Origin: Euphorbia lathyris | Taxonomy: Eukaryota > Streptophyta > Magnoliopsida > Malpighiales > Euphorbiaceae | Direction of reading: 5' to 3' | DNA: 64,000 bases | Assembly (NCBI RefSeq): GCF_963576675.1 | Contig: NC_088918.1 | Span: forward strand, 39,031,501 to 39,095,500 | Shown here: positions 12,831 through 23,690 of the stretch, one piece after another | Layout of the letters: every line of letters starts with the position of its first letter | Position numbering within the stretch: the first letter of the stretch is position 1 | Notes under the pieces: generated by a model | The model's database searches: none | What the model was told of the DNA's origin: nothing | The model's input: the letters and a program-made list of their open reading frames with translations, nothing else | Translations under genes and position numbers: made by a program

Positions 12831-13112
12831 TACAATTGTTATTGTGTTTTTTTTTCAAACTATTGTGCATGAATTACAACGTGCGAATTACTTGGTTGTA
12901 TGTATCATTGGAATCGTTTTGATATATGTATTTTTTTTTGTTAATATTTATTCTTAATGCATCACAAATTGCCAAGTCTTATTTTCCCACTACTTAAATA
13001 ATTCAATTATATGTTAAAATAAATACATTTATTTGATAATAAAAAATATTTAACATAAACATTGTAACGACTCGCTCCGTTTTTTTAATATGTTAATGCA
13101 ATATTAGTGAGA
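12831..13112. other. AT-rich spacer, nothing recognised
   Basis: Runs of A and T with no open frame. It ends at the 5-bp target duplication CTAAT (13113-13117) of the copia insertion. Confidence 0.4.
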
Positions 13113-13117
13113 CTAAT

Positions 13118-13821
13118 TGAAGGACCCAAAAGACGGGTTACCAATAACAACAATCAAATACGCGGAATACCAATAACAACACCACAAGGATCAATCTAAC
13201 AAACAATCAACCAAAGCACAACCCAAGTTCCAAATCAAAACAGCAACAATAACCACAAGGATAGAAATCTAAACCACAATCAACAACACAAGATTTATAC
13301 GTGGAAAACCTCTTCGGTGTGAAGAGTAAAAACCACGGGACCTTTGAGGAGTCCACCCTACTTCTCTTATTATGATAAAATTGAGGGCAAAACAAACCCA
13401 ATAAAGTCTTACAAAAGGTTTATAACCCACCAACGATCATGAAACAATAAGAAATTTGAAGAAGTAGACAAATACCAAGAAAGAGAAGAAATCAGTCTAC
13501 AATCTGCCCCAACTCCGAACAGACCTTCCCGACCTCCGAACGGCAATCCCAACGGTGAGAACAAGGAACAATATGTCTAGAAGCTCCTGTCCAAAAATCG
13601 TGACGATCCGACGGTTTAATCTCCGGGAATCGACAAAAACGTGAACTGACCTAAAGAGAGAAAGGCCAAATCCGAAAATCTCTTTTGTGTGTGTCTTTTC
13701 TTCTTCCTTCACTTGTCTCAATAAATGATAATTAATTCACTTAAATACATATTAACCTAGGTTCTCAAAGAAGCCAAAATTAATATTAAATGGACCTTAA
13801 ATATGAGCGGGACCCATAACA
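13118..13821 (-). repeat. 3' LTR of copia element
   Basis: 704 bp. On the plus strand it opens TGAAGGACCCAAAAGACGGG and closes GACCCATAACA. It is nearly identical to the 5' LTR. It is bounded outside by CTAAT and inside by the polypurine tract. Confidence 0.92.
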
Positions 13822-13834
13822 ATCTCCCCCTCCA
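13822..13834 (-). other. Polypurine tract of copia element
   Basis: Minus-strand TGGAGGGGGAGAT directly abuts the 3' LTR, the expected position for the plus-strand primer in reverse transcription. Confidence 0.85.
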
Positions 13835-13969
13835 GCCCATCACGGAGAGAAGAAAAACTCAAATTCTTCAACGTTTGAATCTCATCCCGGAAAGCTTATT
13901 ACAAAGCTCAAGCTTGCTTCTGGGAACCACCTTGGTTAACATGTCTGCTGCATTTTTATCTGTGTGGAC

Positions 13970-16900
13970 TTACTTTAACAGCAATTCTTTCTCTTCAATC
14001 ACATTCCGCAACCAATGATATCTGATATCAATGTGCTTGGTACGAGCATGATACATGGCATTCTTGCTCAAGTCCATAGCACTCTGATTGTCACAGAATG
14101 TCACATACTCACATTGCTTCAAACCCAACTCTTGAAGGAACCTCTTCAACCAAATCATCTCTTTACATGCTTCCACAGCTGCTATATACTCTGCCTCAGT
14201 AGTAGACAATGCTACACACTTTTGTAGCTTGGATTGCCATGAAATGGCTCCCCCTGAAAATGTAAACACATAACCTGAGGTAGACTTTCTATTATCAAGA
14301 TCACCAGCCATGTCTGCATCTGTATATCCCTCAAGAATCGGTTTTCCACCTCCATAACACAAACTCAATTTGGAAGTACCACGCAAATATCTGAAAATCC
14401 ACTTAACAGCTTCCCAATGAACCTTACCCGGATTGGATAAGTATCTACTCACCAAACCAACAGCCTGTGCGATATCTGGTCTAGTACAAACCATAACATA
14501 CATCAAAGAACCAACAACAGATGAATATGGAACAGAAGACATACTTTCTTTTTCTTCATCTGACTTAGGACAAGCTTTATTACTCAACTTGAAGTGAGCT
14601 GCTAAAGGTGTATTAACAGGCTTGGCACTCTTCATATTGAACCTTTCAAGCACACGTTCAATATACTTTTCTTGAGATAACCACAATTTTCCAGCTTTCC
14701 TATCACGAGCTATCTCCATTCCTAAGATCTGCTTAGCTGGACCCAAGTCTTTCATGTCAAATGACTTGGACAAATCCTTCTTCAAGTTGGAAATCATCTC
14801 TGCATCTTGTCCAACTATCAACATATCATCCACATATAAAAGAAGGATAATGAAGTTACCTCTAGGGAAATTTCTAAAATACACACAAGGATCTGCTGAA
14901 GTTCTATTATAACCATTCTTTGTCATAAAAGAATCAAACTTCCGATACCATTGCCTTGGTGCCTGTTTGAGCCCATAAAGACTCTTCTTTAACTTGCAAA
15001 CAAGCTTTTCTTTTCCCTTCTCTTCAAACCCTTCAGGTTGCTCCATATATATCTCCTCATGCAAATCACCATGTAAGAAAGCAGTTTTCACATCAAGCTG
15101 CTCCAACTCCAAATCAAGACTTGCAGCTAAACCTAAAACAGTTCTTATAGATGTCATCTTGACAACAGGAGAGAAGATCTCATCAAAATCAATGCCTTTC
15201 TTCTGATTGCAACCCTTTACCACCAATCTGGCTTTGCGCTTCACTATCTTGTCACCATCTTTCTTGTTCTTGAAAACCCATCTGTTTTTCAAGACCTTCT
15301 TACCTTTAGGAGGCTTCACAAGCACATATGTCTCATTCTTTTTCAAGGAATCCATCTCTTCCTTCATAGCATCAAGCCAAAGATTTTTGTCTTTACTAGA
15401 CAACACTTCTTCAAAGTTCTCTGGCTCCCCCTCATCAGTGACAAGAATAAACTCTGAACTTGGATATTTTGTAGAAGGTTTTCTTTCTCTAGTTGACCTT
15501 CGAACCGATGCTTCTTCCACCAAAGGAGCTGGCTGCTCCCCCTGCTCATGAACATCCTCTACATCATTTTGATCATCATGTGGAACATCATCAAATTCTG
15601 GTACACCATCACCATCATTATCAAATTCTGGTGCATCACCATCTTCATTTGGTTGTACCTCCTCAACACCATCAAGTGTTGGTTCAACATTCTCATTTAT
15701 TGGCTGCTCAACAGGAATAGGAGTAGAAACAGAAGAAGTATCAGTAATATCAAAAGACAAATCTGGAGTAGAAGTGTACCTTGTACTCAGAAGTTCTGAG
15801 CCCATCTCGTGCTCAAAGAATACTACATCTCTGCTTCTCACCACTTTCTTCTTCTCTGGATCATAGAGTCTAAAACCATACTCCTCATCACCATAGCCAA
15901 CGAATACACAAGGATTAGTCTTAGAATCAAGCTTTGATCTCTGTTCTTTTGGCACATGCATGTATGCCTTGCATCCAAAGACTCTCAAATGTGAATAAGT
16001 AGGATCTCTACCCTTCCATACTCTCTCGGGTATCTCAAGGCCAAAAGGAATTGATGGTGAACGATTGATCAAGTACACTGAAGTATTAACAGCTTCAGCC
16101 CAAAATGTCTTTGGAAGATTGGACATTCTAAGCATACATCTCACTTTCTCCACAATTGTTCTGTTCATTCTCTCTGCTACACCATTGTGTTGAGGGGTGC
16201 CAGGCACAGTTTTTACATGTCTAATTCCATGGTGTGAGCAATAATTCTCAAATTCTTTAGAAGTGTACTCACCACCATTGGCAGATCGAAGACACTTCAA
16301 TTTTCTTTCTGTCTCCCTTTCTACCATGACGTGAAACTTCTTGAAAGTTTCAAACACTTCACTCTTTGTCTTCAACATGTAAACCCAAGTTCTCCGAGTA
16401 GCATCATCAATAAAAGTGAGAAAATATTTACTGCCACCAAGAGACTCCACCTCTAAAGGACCACAAACGTCAGAGTGTATCAACTCCAACTTTCCTTCCT
16501 TCTTTGTAGACTTCTTAGAAAAGGAAGCTCTATGTTGCTTTCCTGCTAAACAATAATCACAAGGGTCAAAAGAAACAGATTTATCAACAGGAATAAGAGA
16601 TTTACCTGCCAAAAGTTTTAACCCTTTATCTGTCATATGTCCCAATCTTCTATGCCACAAATTAGGAGAGTTCTTTTCTTCAACTGCATTTAGCTCACCA
16701 GAACATACATTTAAGTATGTTTTATACAAAGAACAACACAAATCACCTCGAGCAACTGTCAATGAACCCTTGGACAATCTCCATTTTCCATCTCCAAAGG
16801 TATGTCTGAATCCTTCTAGATCAAGAACATTTGCAGACAACAAGTTAAGGCGTATATCGGGAATATGGCGCACATTCTTCAATATAAGCATGCACCCAAC

Positions 16901-17971
16901 ACTTGTCTTCACCCGAATATCACCCATGCCAACAATGCTTGCCGAACTCTGATTTCCCATCTTGACACTACCAAAATCTCCTGCTTTGTAGTTCAAGAAG
17001 TATTCCCTTCTAGGAACATAATGATAGGAAGCTCCTGTATCAACAAGCCACTCTGTGCCTGAACCATCAACATGATGACACTCACTAGTTGCACAAATCA
17101 AAGAAACACCATCATCACTTTTAGAAGTGACAGCTGCAGTATTTTTGTCATCTCCCTCCTTCTGAGAATCTTGCTTCTTGCCTTGTTCTCTTTTCCAACG
17201 GTAGCAGTATTTCTTTATGTGACCCGGTTTGTTGCAGTGATGACATACCATAGGCTCTTTCCCATCTCTGGACTTAGACCTACCTCTCGAGTTACCACGT
17301 CTTTTTGGACCTTTACTCTTGCCTCTACCTCTGTTCTCAACAACAAGAGCGTGTGAATTATCAACTCCCATCTCCTTTCTTCTTATCTCTTCATTAAACA
17401 TACTCTCTTTGATCACATCCAAAGAAAGTACACCATCTGGAGCAGAGTTACTAATAGTCACAACAAGAGTTTCCCAACTATCTGGCAATGAACTCAACAG
17501 AAATAAAGCCTGCAACTCATCATCAAGAATAATCTTCATAGTGGTAAGTTTGTTGATTATATCTTGAAAATCACTAAGATGTTCAGAAACCGACTTCCCA
17601 CTTTTCAACTTCAAATTAACAAGCCTCTTAATCAAAGAAGCCTTATTATTAGCAGTCTTTCTTTCATAAAGACCTTCTAATTTCTTCCACAAATCATATG
17701 GGCCAGACTCTTGAGAAACATGGTTGAAAATGCTAATATCAACCCATTGTCTGATAGTCCCCAAAGTCTTTCTTTTCAACTTTTCCCATTCTCTATCTTC
17801 CAATGTTTCTGGTTTGACTGGTTTGGACAAACTACCATCCTCTTTGGTTTCTGCATCAATTGGGTCATACAAATCTTTGCAAAATAACAAATCTTCCATC
17901 ATAGGTCTCCATATAGAATAATTGGTTGATGTCAATTTAACCATGGAACTATTACTGCTATTAGAATCCAT
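13970..17971 (-). CDS. Copia Gag-Pol polyprotein, integrase Asp lost
   Basis: About 1333 codons from the Met that begins MDSNSSNSS. The frame is open 24 codons further upstream, but that part reads through the primer site and LTR, so the internal Met is preferred. Domains, by approximate residue: Gag 1-230; CCHC knuckle CHHCNKPGHIKKYC near 240; aspartic protease VDTGA near 310; integrase HHCC zinc motif near 440-480; integrase core 500-610; reverse transcriptase with YVDD near 1045; RNase H near 1215-1330. The second acidic residue of the integrase triad, normally in LRSDNGGEY, is Ala here (residue 564, codon GCC at 16282-16280). The first Asp (HSDVCGP) and the Glu (NGVAERMN) remain. No stops or frameshifts are present. 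The protein is probably expressible, but integration should be defective unless supplied in trans. Confidence 0.93.
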   Translation of the reverse strand: MDSNSSNSSMVKLTSTNYSIWRPMMEDLLFCKDLYDPIDAETKEDGSLSKPVKPETLEDREWEKLKRKTLGTIRQWVDISIFNHVSQESGPYDLWKKLEGLYERKTANNKASLIKRLVNLKLKSGKSVSEHLSDFQDIINKLTTMKIILDDELQALFLLSSLPDSWETLVVTISNSAPDGVLSLDVIKESMFNEEIRRKEMGVDNSHALVVENRGRGKSKGPKRRGNSRGRSKSRDGKEPMVCHHCNKPGHIKKYCYRWKREQGKKQDSQKEGDDKNTAAVTSKSDDGVSLICATSECHHVDGSGTEWLVDTGASYHYVPRREYFLNYKAGDFGSVKMGNQSSASIVGMGDIRVKTSVGCMLILKNVRHIPDIRLNLLSANVLDLEGFRHTFGDGKWRLSKGSLTVARGDLCCSLYKTYLNVCSGELNAVEEKNSPNLWHRRLGHMTDKGLKLLAGKSLIPVDKSVSFDPCDYCLAGKQHRASFSKKSTKKEGKLELIHSDVCGPLEVESLGGSKYFLTFIDDATRRTWVYMLKTKSEVFETFKKFHVMVERETERKLKCLRSANGGEYTSKEFENYCSHHGIRHVKTVPGTPQHNGVAERMNRTIVEKVRCMLRMSNLPKTFWAEAVNTSVYLINRSPSIPFGLEIPERVWKGRDPTYSHLRVFGCKAYMHVPKEQRSKLDSKTNPCVFVGYGDEEYGFRLYDPEKKKVVRSRDVVFFEHEMGSELLSTRYTSTPDLSFDITDTSSVSTPIPVEQPINENVEPTLDGVEEVQPNEDGDAPEFDNDGDGVPEFDDVPHDDQNDVEDVHEQGEQPAPLVEEASVRRSTRERKPSTKYPSSEFILVTDEGEPENFEEVLSSKDKNLWLDAMKEEMDSLKKNETYVLVKPPKGKKVLKNRWVFKNKKDGDKIVKRKARLVVKGCNQKKGIDFDEIFSPVVKMTSIRTVLGLAASLDLELEQLDVKTAFLHGDLHEEIYMEQPEGFEEKGKEKLVCKLKKSLYGLKQAPRQWYRKFDSFMTKNGYNRTSADPCVYFRNFPRGNFIILLLYVDDMLIVGQDAEMISNLKKDLSKSFDMKDLGPAKQILGMEIARDRKAGKLWLSQEKYIERVLERFNMKSAKPVNTPLAAHFKLSNKACPKSDEEKESMSSVPYSSVVGSLMYVMVCTRPDIAQAVGLVSRYLSNPGKVHWEAVKWIFRYLRGTSKLSLCYGGGKPILEGYTDADMAGDLDNRKSTSGYVFTFSGGAISWQSKLQKCVALSTTEAEYIAAVEACKEMIWLKRFLQELGLKQCEYVTFCDNQSAMDLSKNAMYHARTKHIDIRYHWLRNVIEEKELLLK

Positions 17972-17993
17972 AGCTAACTTCAAAATTAACATT

Positions 17994-18005
17994 GCTCTGA
18001 TACCA
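17994..18005 (-). other. Primer-binding site, initiator tRNA-Met
   Basis: Minus-strand TGGTATCAGAGC, the standard initiator Met-tRNA complement used by plant copia elements, 2 bp from the 5' LTR. Confidence 0.93.
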
Positions 18006-18007
18006 AT

Positions 18008-18710
18008 TGAAGGACCCAAAAGACGGGTTACCAATAACAACAATCAAATACGCGGAATACCAATAACAACACCACAAGGATCAATCTAACAAACAATCAA
18101 CCAAAGCACAACCCAAGTTCCAAATCAAAACAGCAATAATAACCACAAGGATAGAAATCTAAACCACAATCAACAACACAAGATTTATACGTGGAAAACC
18201 TCTTCGGTGTGAAGAGTAAAAACCACGGGACCTTTGAGGAGTCCACCCTACTTCTCTTATTATGATAAAATTGAGGGCAAAACAAACCCAATAAAGTCTT
18301 ACAAAAGGTTTATAACCCACCAACAATCATGAAACAATAAGAGATTTGAAGAAGTAGACAAATACCAAGAAAGAGAAGAAATCAGTCTACAATCTTACCC
18401 AACTCCGAACAGACCTTCCCGACCTCCGAACGGCAATCCCAACGGTGAGAACAAGGAACAATATGTCTAGAAGCTCCTGTCCAAAAATCGTGACGATCCG
18501 ACGGTTTAATCTTCGGGAATCGACAAAAACGTGAACTGACCTAAAGAGAGAAAGGCCAAGTCCGAAAATCTCTTTTGTGTGTGTCTTTTCTTCTTCCTTC
18601 ACTTGTCTCAATAAATGATAATTAATTCACTTAAATACATATTAACCTAGCTTCTCAAAGAAGCCAAAATTAATAATAATGGACCTTAAATATGGGCGGG
18701 ACCCATAACA
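18008..18710 (-). repeat. 5' LTR of copia element
   Basis: 703 bp, nearly identical to the 3' LTR. Differences include T for C near 18137, TA for GC near 18396 and one short indel near 18676. The outer edge meets CTAAT at 18711-18715. Confidence 0.92.
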
Positions 18711-18715
18711 CTAAT

Positions 18716-19217
18716 AACATGAATAATTTACCCACATTAATTTGTATGTCTTAATTAAGTTTATTTGCATAAATAGGGGGCAAATTAGAGAAATCATTAT
18801 AAAAAGCCGTCTTTTTAATACAAAACGACATATAAAAAAGTACAAATTAATATTTCTAAAACGTCATATAGTACCAAAGGGAGGGATTAATATTTCATAT
18901 TCTTTTTAAAAATAGAAGTACAAATAAATATAAATGACTCAAAAAAATAAAATAAGATTCATGGGGGAACCCCAACCTCTCTTCTTTAATTGAAACAACT
19001 CAAACCAACCCATCCAATTCAAATCATTGAAAGCATTCTACATAATCTAATATTAGAGGTGTTTTGGGGGGTTACAATAATTAACGTCGACACAACTGTC
19101 CATTAATATCATTGGGGCTCGCGAAAATTTGAATTTAAACTAAACACAAACGCTATATTGGATTATTGTAAACATATTATCAACAAATTTCATTTCAAAT
19201 ACTATTGTTTAAAGGAT
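18716..19217. other. Intergenic, possible Stowaway-like remnant
   Basis: No gene. AAACGACATATAAAAAAGTA and CCAAAGGGAGGGATTAATAT (about 18822-18895) recall the ends of Stowaway-type MITEs, but no matching opposite terminus was found. Confidence 0.25.
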
Positions 19218-21774
19218 ATGGAGAGCTCAATACAGCCTGTTGATTATGAAGACGGAAATGACCAAAATAGTGATGAGGGAAGACATGAGGAAGAGACAAT
19301 CGAGGTCAACGAAGATGAGTTGATTGTAGAAACAGGGGCGGACGGAAAATGGATCGAACCAGATATTGTAGAGTGGATTAGCCTACTCACTTTCCTGGAA
19401 ATCGACAAAGATCCAATGAATATACAGTTATCGGACTTCGATAACAAGAGATTTGTAAGTGTTGAATAAGCTGAGTCTTTTTATATGTTATATGCAAAGC
19501 TGGTGGGGTTTAGTGTTAGGAGGAAATAAAAAAGGAAAGAAAAAAAACAATAATATAGTTGTTAGAATTGAGTTTGCTCATGCGAAGGTAAACGAGAAAC
19601 AAAATATTGTAATACTGAAAATAGGACTCGGGAAGTACGTCTTGTAACAAGACTGATGTGTGCAGTGGAGTTCAGAATTAATATCGATAAAGAAAATAAA
19701 AATTGGATAGTTAAATGCTTCAATACCAGCCATACACACAAACTAGCAGTCTCGAGCGAAAAAATATTTCTGAGGTCTCACAGAAAAATCGATGATTCTA
19801 CTAAGGAGCAAGCATTTTCAATGAAGAGAGCTAGAATTAATACATTTCAATGTTACAATTACTTGTTACATCTTAATGATGGTTGGGAAAAAAGTAGGAT
19901 TTCTGAAAAAAGACCTGTATAAGGAAATTGCAAAAGATAATTCAACTTTGGATGATACCGACACAAATAGAGCGATGTGTTTACTTGAATCGAAAAAAGG
20001 AGCAGATGATAAGTTTTTCTATAAGTTTGAGGTAGATGAGGATAGACGACTAAGAAATTTATTATGGTCTGAAGGGAGTTGCCAAATTGATTACAAATTG
20101 TTTGGCGATTGTTTGTCTTTTGATGCTACTTACAAGACTAACAGGTATGTTTTCATAATCCCTTTTTTAGTTACAATAAAATCTAATAAGTTTTTATTAT
20201 TGGATCTCTTCTTTTTATCTGATTCATAATACTCCTTATAGGTACAGAAAACCATTGGTTATTCTACTTGGATCAAACAATCATGACAAGACATGTGTGT
20301 TTGGAGCTGCACTCCTCCAAGATGAGACAACAGAAAATTATGTTTGGCTATTGGAAACATTTGTAGGGTGTATGGATGGCAAGATGCCGAAAACGGTTCT
20401 AATATACGGTTGCAGATCAATGAGTAAGGCACTAGAAGCTATAATGCCGGGAATTCCACATCGTATTTGCTCGTGGCACATATTGAAAAATGCAGTTGCA
20501 CATATTAAAGCCTCAGGTTTCAATACAGATTTTAGAAAGTTTATTTTCAGGTAAAAAAATTATATTTATGGTTTTAAGTTTACGATCCCTTAGATACTAA
20601 TTTCATTATTGATTTCAATACTGATTACGTCGTTTATATTTTTTGTAACATATTAGATACTACGAAGAGGCCGAATGGGAGATTAAATGGAATGAGATGG
20701 TAAAAGAATACAATTTGGAAGGCAATGCATGGATAGAGGCACAATATGCAACTAGAAAGCAGTGGGCAGACACTTTTCTTAGTGGTCATTATTTTGGCGG
20801 TGCAAAAGCTACGGGCCGATGCGAGTTAATGAATTCTTTATTGAAAAAAGACTGGGATAATAGAGTATCATTGTGGAAGTTTTTCAAACACTTTGAGATT
20901 TCTCTGTCAATGTTACACTTCAATGAGATAGAAGAGCACTACAGAACCAATATGACCAAAACATTGCCTAACCAAACTTCGATGCCAAGTGTGAAGGATG
21001 ATGTTTCTTCAATTTTCACGAGGGAAATTTATAAAAGGATAAAGCGGGAGATGCAACGCTCAGAAAAATATATTACCATCATAGACCGTGAGGAGAATCA
21101 AGATGTTTGTAAGGTAAAACCATTCGGGGGGTAAAGGGGCAAAGCACACGGTTAGGATTTCCAATGATCGAGCAACAGTTCAATGCGATTGCTATTCATT
21201 TGAGACGAAAGGAATTCCATGCAGACATATTTTTGTTTGTATGAAGAATTTGGAGATACTGAATTTCCCTGATTGTTTGGTGAATCGTCGTTGGCTGAAA
21301 GATGCTAAACATTTTGATTATTTAACCAACCATACGGAAAGAAAGTACCCTCATCCAGAATCAGCTAGAAATTTGAGGTACGGAACACTATCAAAGAATT
21401 GTGGTATAACTTCATACCTTGCTTCAAGATCAGACAAATCTTTTCAAAGGGCTATGCAAGTTATATCTAATTTGAATGTGGAATTGTCCAAATAGGACGA
21501 GAGCCAACATCGTCAAAATGCTGAAGGAACATTTCATGATGCTGTTTTGGACTCCAATGTTAGCAAAACAAAGGGTCGACCTACCGTGGCTAGTACGCTG
21601 AAATCAAAGCAGGTTGCTTCTTCATCAAAACCCCAGAACAAAGGCCAAACCAAAAGAAAAAGAAAAACTCCTAACCATTGTAAAATGTGTGGTCGGACTG
21701 GTCATGATTCAAGGAATTGTCATAAAAAGAAGGAAGCCGATTTGGAAGAGAACTCTGATAGCTATATTGATTAG
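19218..21774 (+). pseudogene. FAR1/FHY3-like MULE transposase, broken
   Basis: Pieces in order match the FAR1-related/MULE transposase plan. An acidic N-terminus (MESSIQPVDYEDGN) is followed by a FAR1-type DNA-binding segment (ESFYMLYAKLVGFSVRR at about 19463-19515, then a CAVEFRI...HTHKL stretch at 19657-19745). The DDE core has FDATYKTN (about 20120), CSWHILKN (about 20470-20492) and CELMNSLL (about 20820). The SWIM zinc finger CDCYSFETKGIPCRH is at about 21188-21232, and a C-terminal knuckle CKMCGRTGHDSRNC at about 21682-21722. At least one intron is likely (20135-20243). The frame is broken several times: stop at 19467, shifts near 19520-19660 and 19905, stop near 21132. The usual TD before the WH motif reads YG (Gly codon 20408-20410), so the second catalytic Asp is missing while the Glu (20823-20825) is kept. 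No TIR pair was found around it, so it could be a dead transposon or a decayed domesticated copy. Confidence 0.8.
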
Positions 21775-22300
21775 TTCATCAAATGTTAATCTTTACTTGT
21801 TGTACCTTTTCATTGCTCATTTAATATTAGTTACAATATAATTTAACAATGTTATATCTCGTGGTTTTTATTTTTTTAGTAACTTACAAAAAAAAGAGAA
21901 TATCTTTCATTTAATTAAACAATTTGCAACTCATACTCAAATCAGAAAGAATTGTGAATAATTGAGTGAGACATATTACATAAAGAGATTACATCGTTAA
22001 AATAGTATAGATTTTATTAATAATTATACGCTTCTGATATATATTGCATAAGAAGACATCTTCTTCATACTTATGTTTCAAATTTCTGCAAAATATGTAT
22101 ACGTCTTCTTGATCATATTCCTCGTTACAAATTGTTGCAGTTTTCATAATTGAAGCATCCACACCTTTATATACCCATAGTTTTATCACTTCCATGTAGA
22201 CATCTTCTTGATCATACTCCAACCCCAAATTTTCAATTCTAATTGTATATCCTAAATCAGAAATTAACCGAATACAGAATTATATAAATCAACTTTAAAA
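21775..22300. other. AT-rich intergenic, nothing recognised
   Basis: Short direct repeat TTCTTGATCATA (about 22105 and 22206). No gene visible. Confidence 0.3.
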
Positions 22301-22390
22301 TCAACTTTAGAGGTCATGGGTTCGAACCCATGATCTCTAAAGTCATAGGTAAGCTCTCAACCAACAGGCTAAGAGCTTCACTTATTTATA
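22301..22390 (-). repeat. tRNA-derived SINE head, minus copy
   Basis: The minus strand reads TAGCCTGTTGGTTGAGAGC (A-box region), then CCTATGACTTTAGAGATCATG and GGGTTCGAACCC, a perfect-looking B box. It has the same order as the plus-strand copies at 22.55 and 28.75 kb. The body and 3' end are missing or unrecognisable. Confidence 0.6.
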
Positions 22391-22550
22391 TACTATTATT
22401 TATTCATTTATTATTTCATATATATGTATATTGTATATATATGAATATATATTTATCTTATATTCGTATTTTATATAGTTTATATATATTTATATATAGT
22501 TATACCATGGTTTACATATTACTTATATATAGTTATGGTATATAGTTATT
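22391..22550. repeat. TA-rich microsatellite between inverted SINE heads
   Basis: Irregular TATATATTTATATATAG repeats; open frames here (such as an Ile/Tyr-rich one) reflect composition, not coding. Confidence 0.6.
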
Positions 22551-22690
22551 AGTGGTGAAATTTTTGGTCTGTTGGTTGAGAGCTTACCTATGACTATAGA
22601 GGTCATGGGTTTGAATCACATGAAATGTGGTGGGTTTGAGGTTTTCCTTTATCTTTAATGTAATTTTCATTTATTTAATGTAAATGCATT
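22551..22690 (+). repeat. tRNA-derived SINE, plus copy
   Basis: Starts about AGTGGTGAAATTTTTGGTCTG. The A-box region GTTGGTTGAGAGCTTACC and B-box GGGTTTGAATCA follow, and the 3' part ATTTAATGTAAATGCATTACGC matches the SINE at 28.75 kb (ATTTAATGTAAACTCATGTACGC). It faces the minus copy head to head, about 160 bp away. Confidence 0.65.
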
Positions 22691-22929
22691 ACGCGTATGT
22701 ATGTATATATAGTTTTAATATATAGTTGTTTATATATTTATTTATGTATAGTCATATTGTATAGTTATATATATTTATATTATATAGGTATATAGGGTTA
22801 TGCTATATGGTTTGGGTATATATATTATATATATACATGTTTGGGTAGCTTAGAATTTATCCCTTGGCTTATAACATATTGTGCACTATTTATTTCCTTT
22901 GTTGTTAATTAAGCACAGGCGAACGACCG
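22691..22929. repeat. TA-rich low-complexity tract
   Basis: TATATAG/TATATT repeats continuing to about 22860, then a short unassigned AT-rich stretch. Confidence 0.5.
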
Positions 22930-23690
22930 ACTTTAGAAAATGAGATTTTTAAATTATAAAATGTTTTCAAATTTTTTTCGTAATTAAAATGAGTTTTAAT
23001 GTAAATAAAAGATTTTAATTTCATATTCTTTCAAAATACTTTTTCATAAATAAACTAACATGTATACTTAATCATGTCTTTAGTTGTTAAACTCAAACTA
23101 TTTCCCATCTCACGTTTAATACACAAAATCATTCCAACGGTGATTTTGTGCAAACATGTAAATAAATGGGGGGTTTTGGGGTAGGGAATTAGACATTTAC
23201 GTTAGTATATAGTTTGGTATAGGAATATATATCCAATTGATGTAATTTACTTTTCCACGCTTTATATTTTCGATACGTATCACCTCGTACACATCGGTTG
23301 TTAACATGAAAATGAGTGATTCTCTTTAAACTAAATGGCTTTGATTAAAATGCTCAAAATGGTTTTCCAAAACGAGAAAGAAAAGGTTTTCAAACGAATT
23401 TGATAAAGGAATATGCGATTAGACCGTTAGCGCTTAGTAGTGTTAAGTAGGAGGTTGGTGGTTTCAAACCGGATGATTTCGAGGTGCCTAGTAGCCTTTC
23501 TTCGGAAGGGATCTAGCCTTCTCGAATCGTACCCAATTTCTCGAACCCAACCGGTCTCCCGCAAGGAATCCGGTGATCATTTCCCATTCGTAGGTGGTGA
23601 CTCTTTCATCTCTGGGCTTCAGTCCCGTCGAGTAGCTTGATTCCCAGATTGGTTGTTTTCGGCTTCAATCACATCATTATCGCCAACGGT
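22930..23690 (+). repeat. Diverged, truncated gypsy LTR piece
   Basis: Collinear but diverged relative of the LTR of the large Tat/Ogre-like element downstream (about 43480-44240). Shared stretches include ATATGCGATTAG, GGTGCCTAGTAGCCTTTCT, CCGGTCTCCCGCAAGG, TTCCCATTCGT and AGCTTGATTCC. It stops shortly before the LTR terminus, where it joins gag sequence of another gypsy type. The short open frame at 23440-23640 is not considered coding. Confidence 0.65.

Larger units (their letters stand above)
13118..18710 (-). mobile_element. Complete Ty1/copia retrotransposon, young
   Basis: 5593-bp element on the minus strand, flanked by the target duplication CTAAT (13113-13117 and 18711-18715). It has two LTRs of about 704 and 703 bp, each beginning TGAAGG and ending ATAACA as read on the plus strand. 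A primer site for initiator tRNA-Met (TGGTATCAGAGC) lies 2 bp inside the 5' LTR, and a purine tract lies beside the 3' LTR. One uninterrupted Gag-Pol frame fills the interior. By eye the LTRs differ at about 10 bases plus one indel (about 1.4%), which implies recent insertion. Domain order PR-IN-RT-RH defines copia; the gag resembles Tork-type elements, but that lineage call is tentative. Confidence 0.95.

Noticed and set aside
15493..15799. His/Ile-rich plus-strand frames over the copia element
   Set aside because: Antisense shadows of the acidic linker in the copia polyprotein.
18822..18895. Stowaway MITE
   Set aside because: Only one end resembles the family consensus; no TA duplication or opposite terminus found.
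22330..22545. 71-codon Ile/Tyr-rich frame
   Set aside because: Lies in a TATATA microsatellite between SINE heads.
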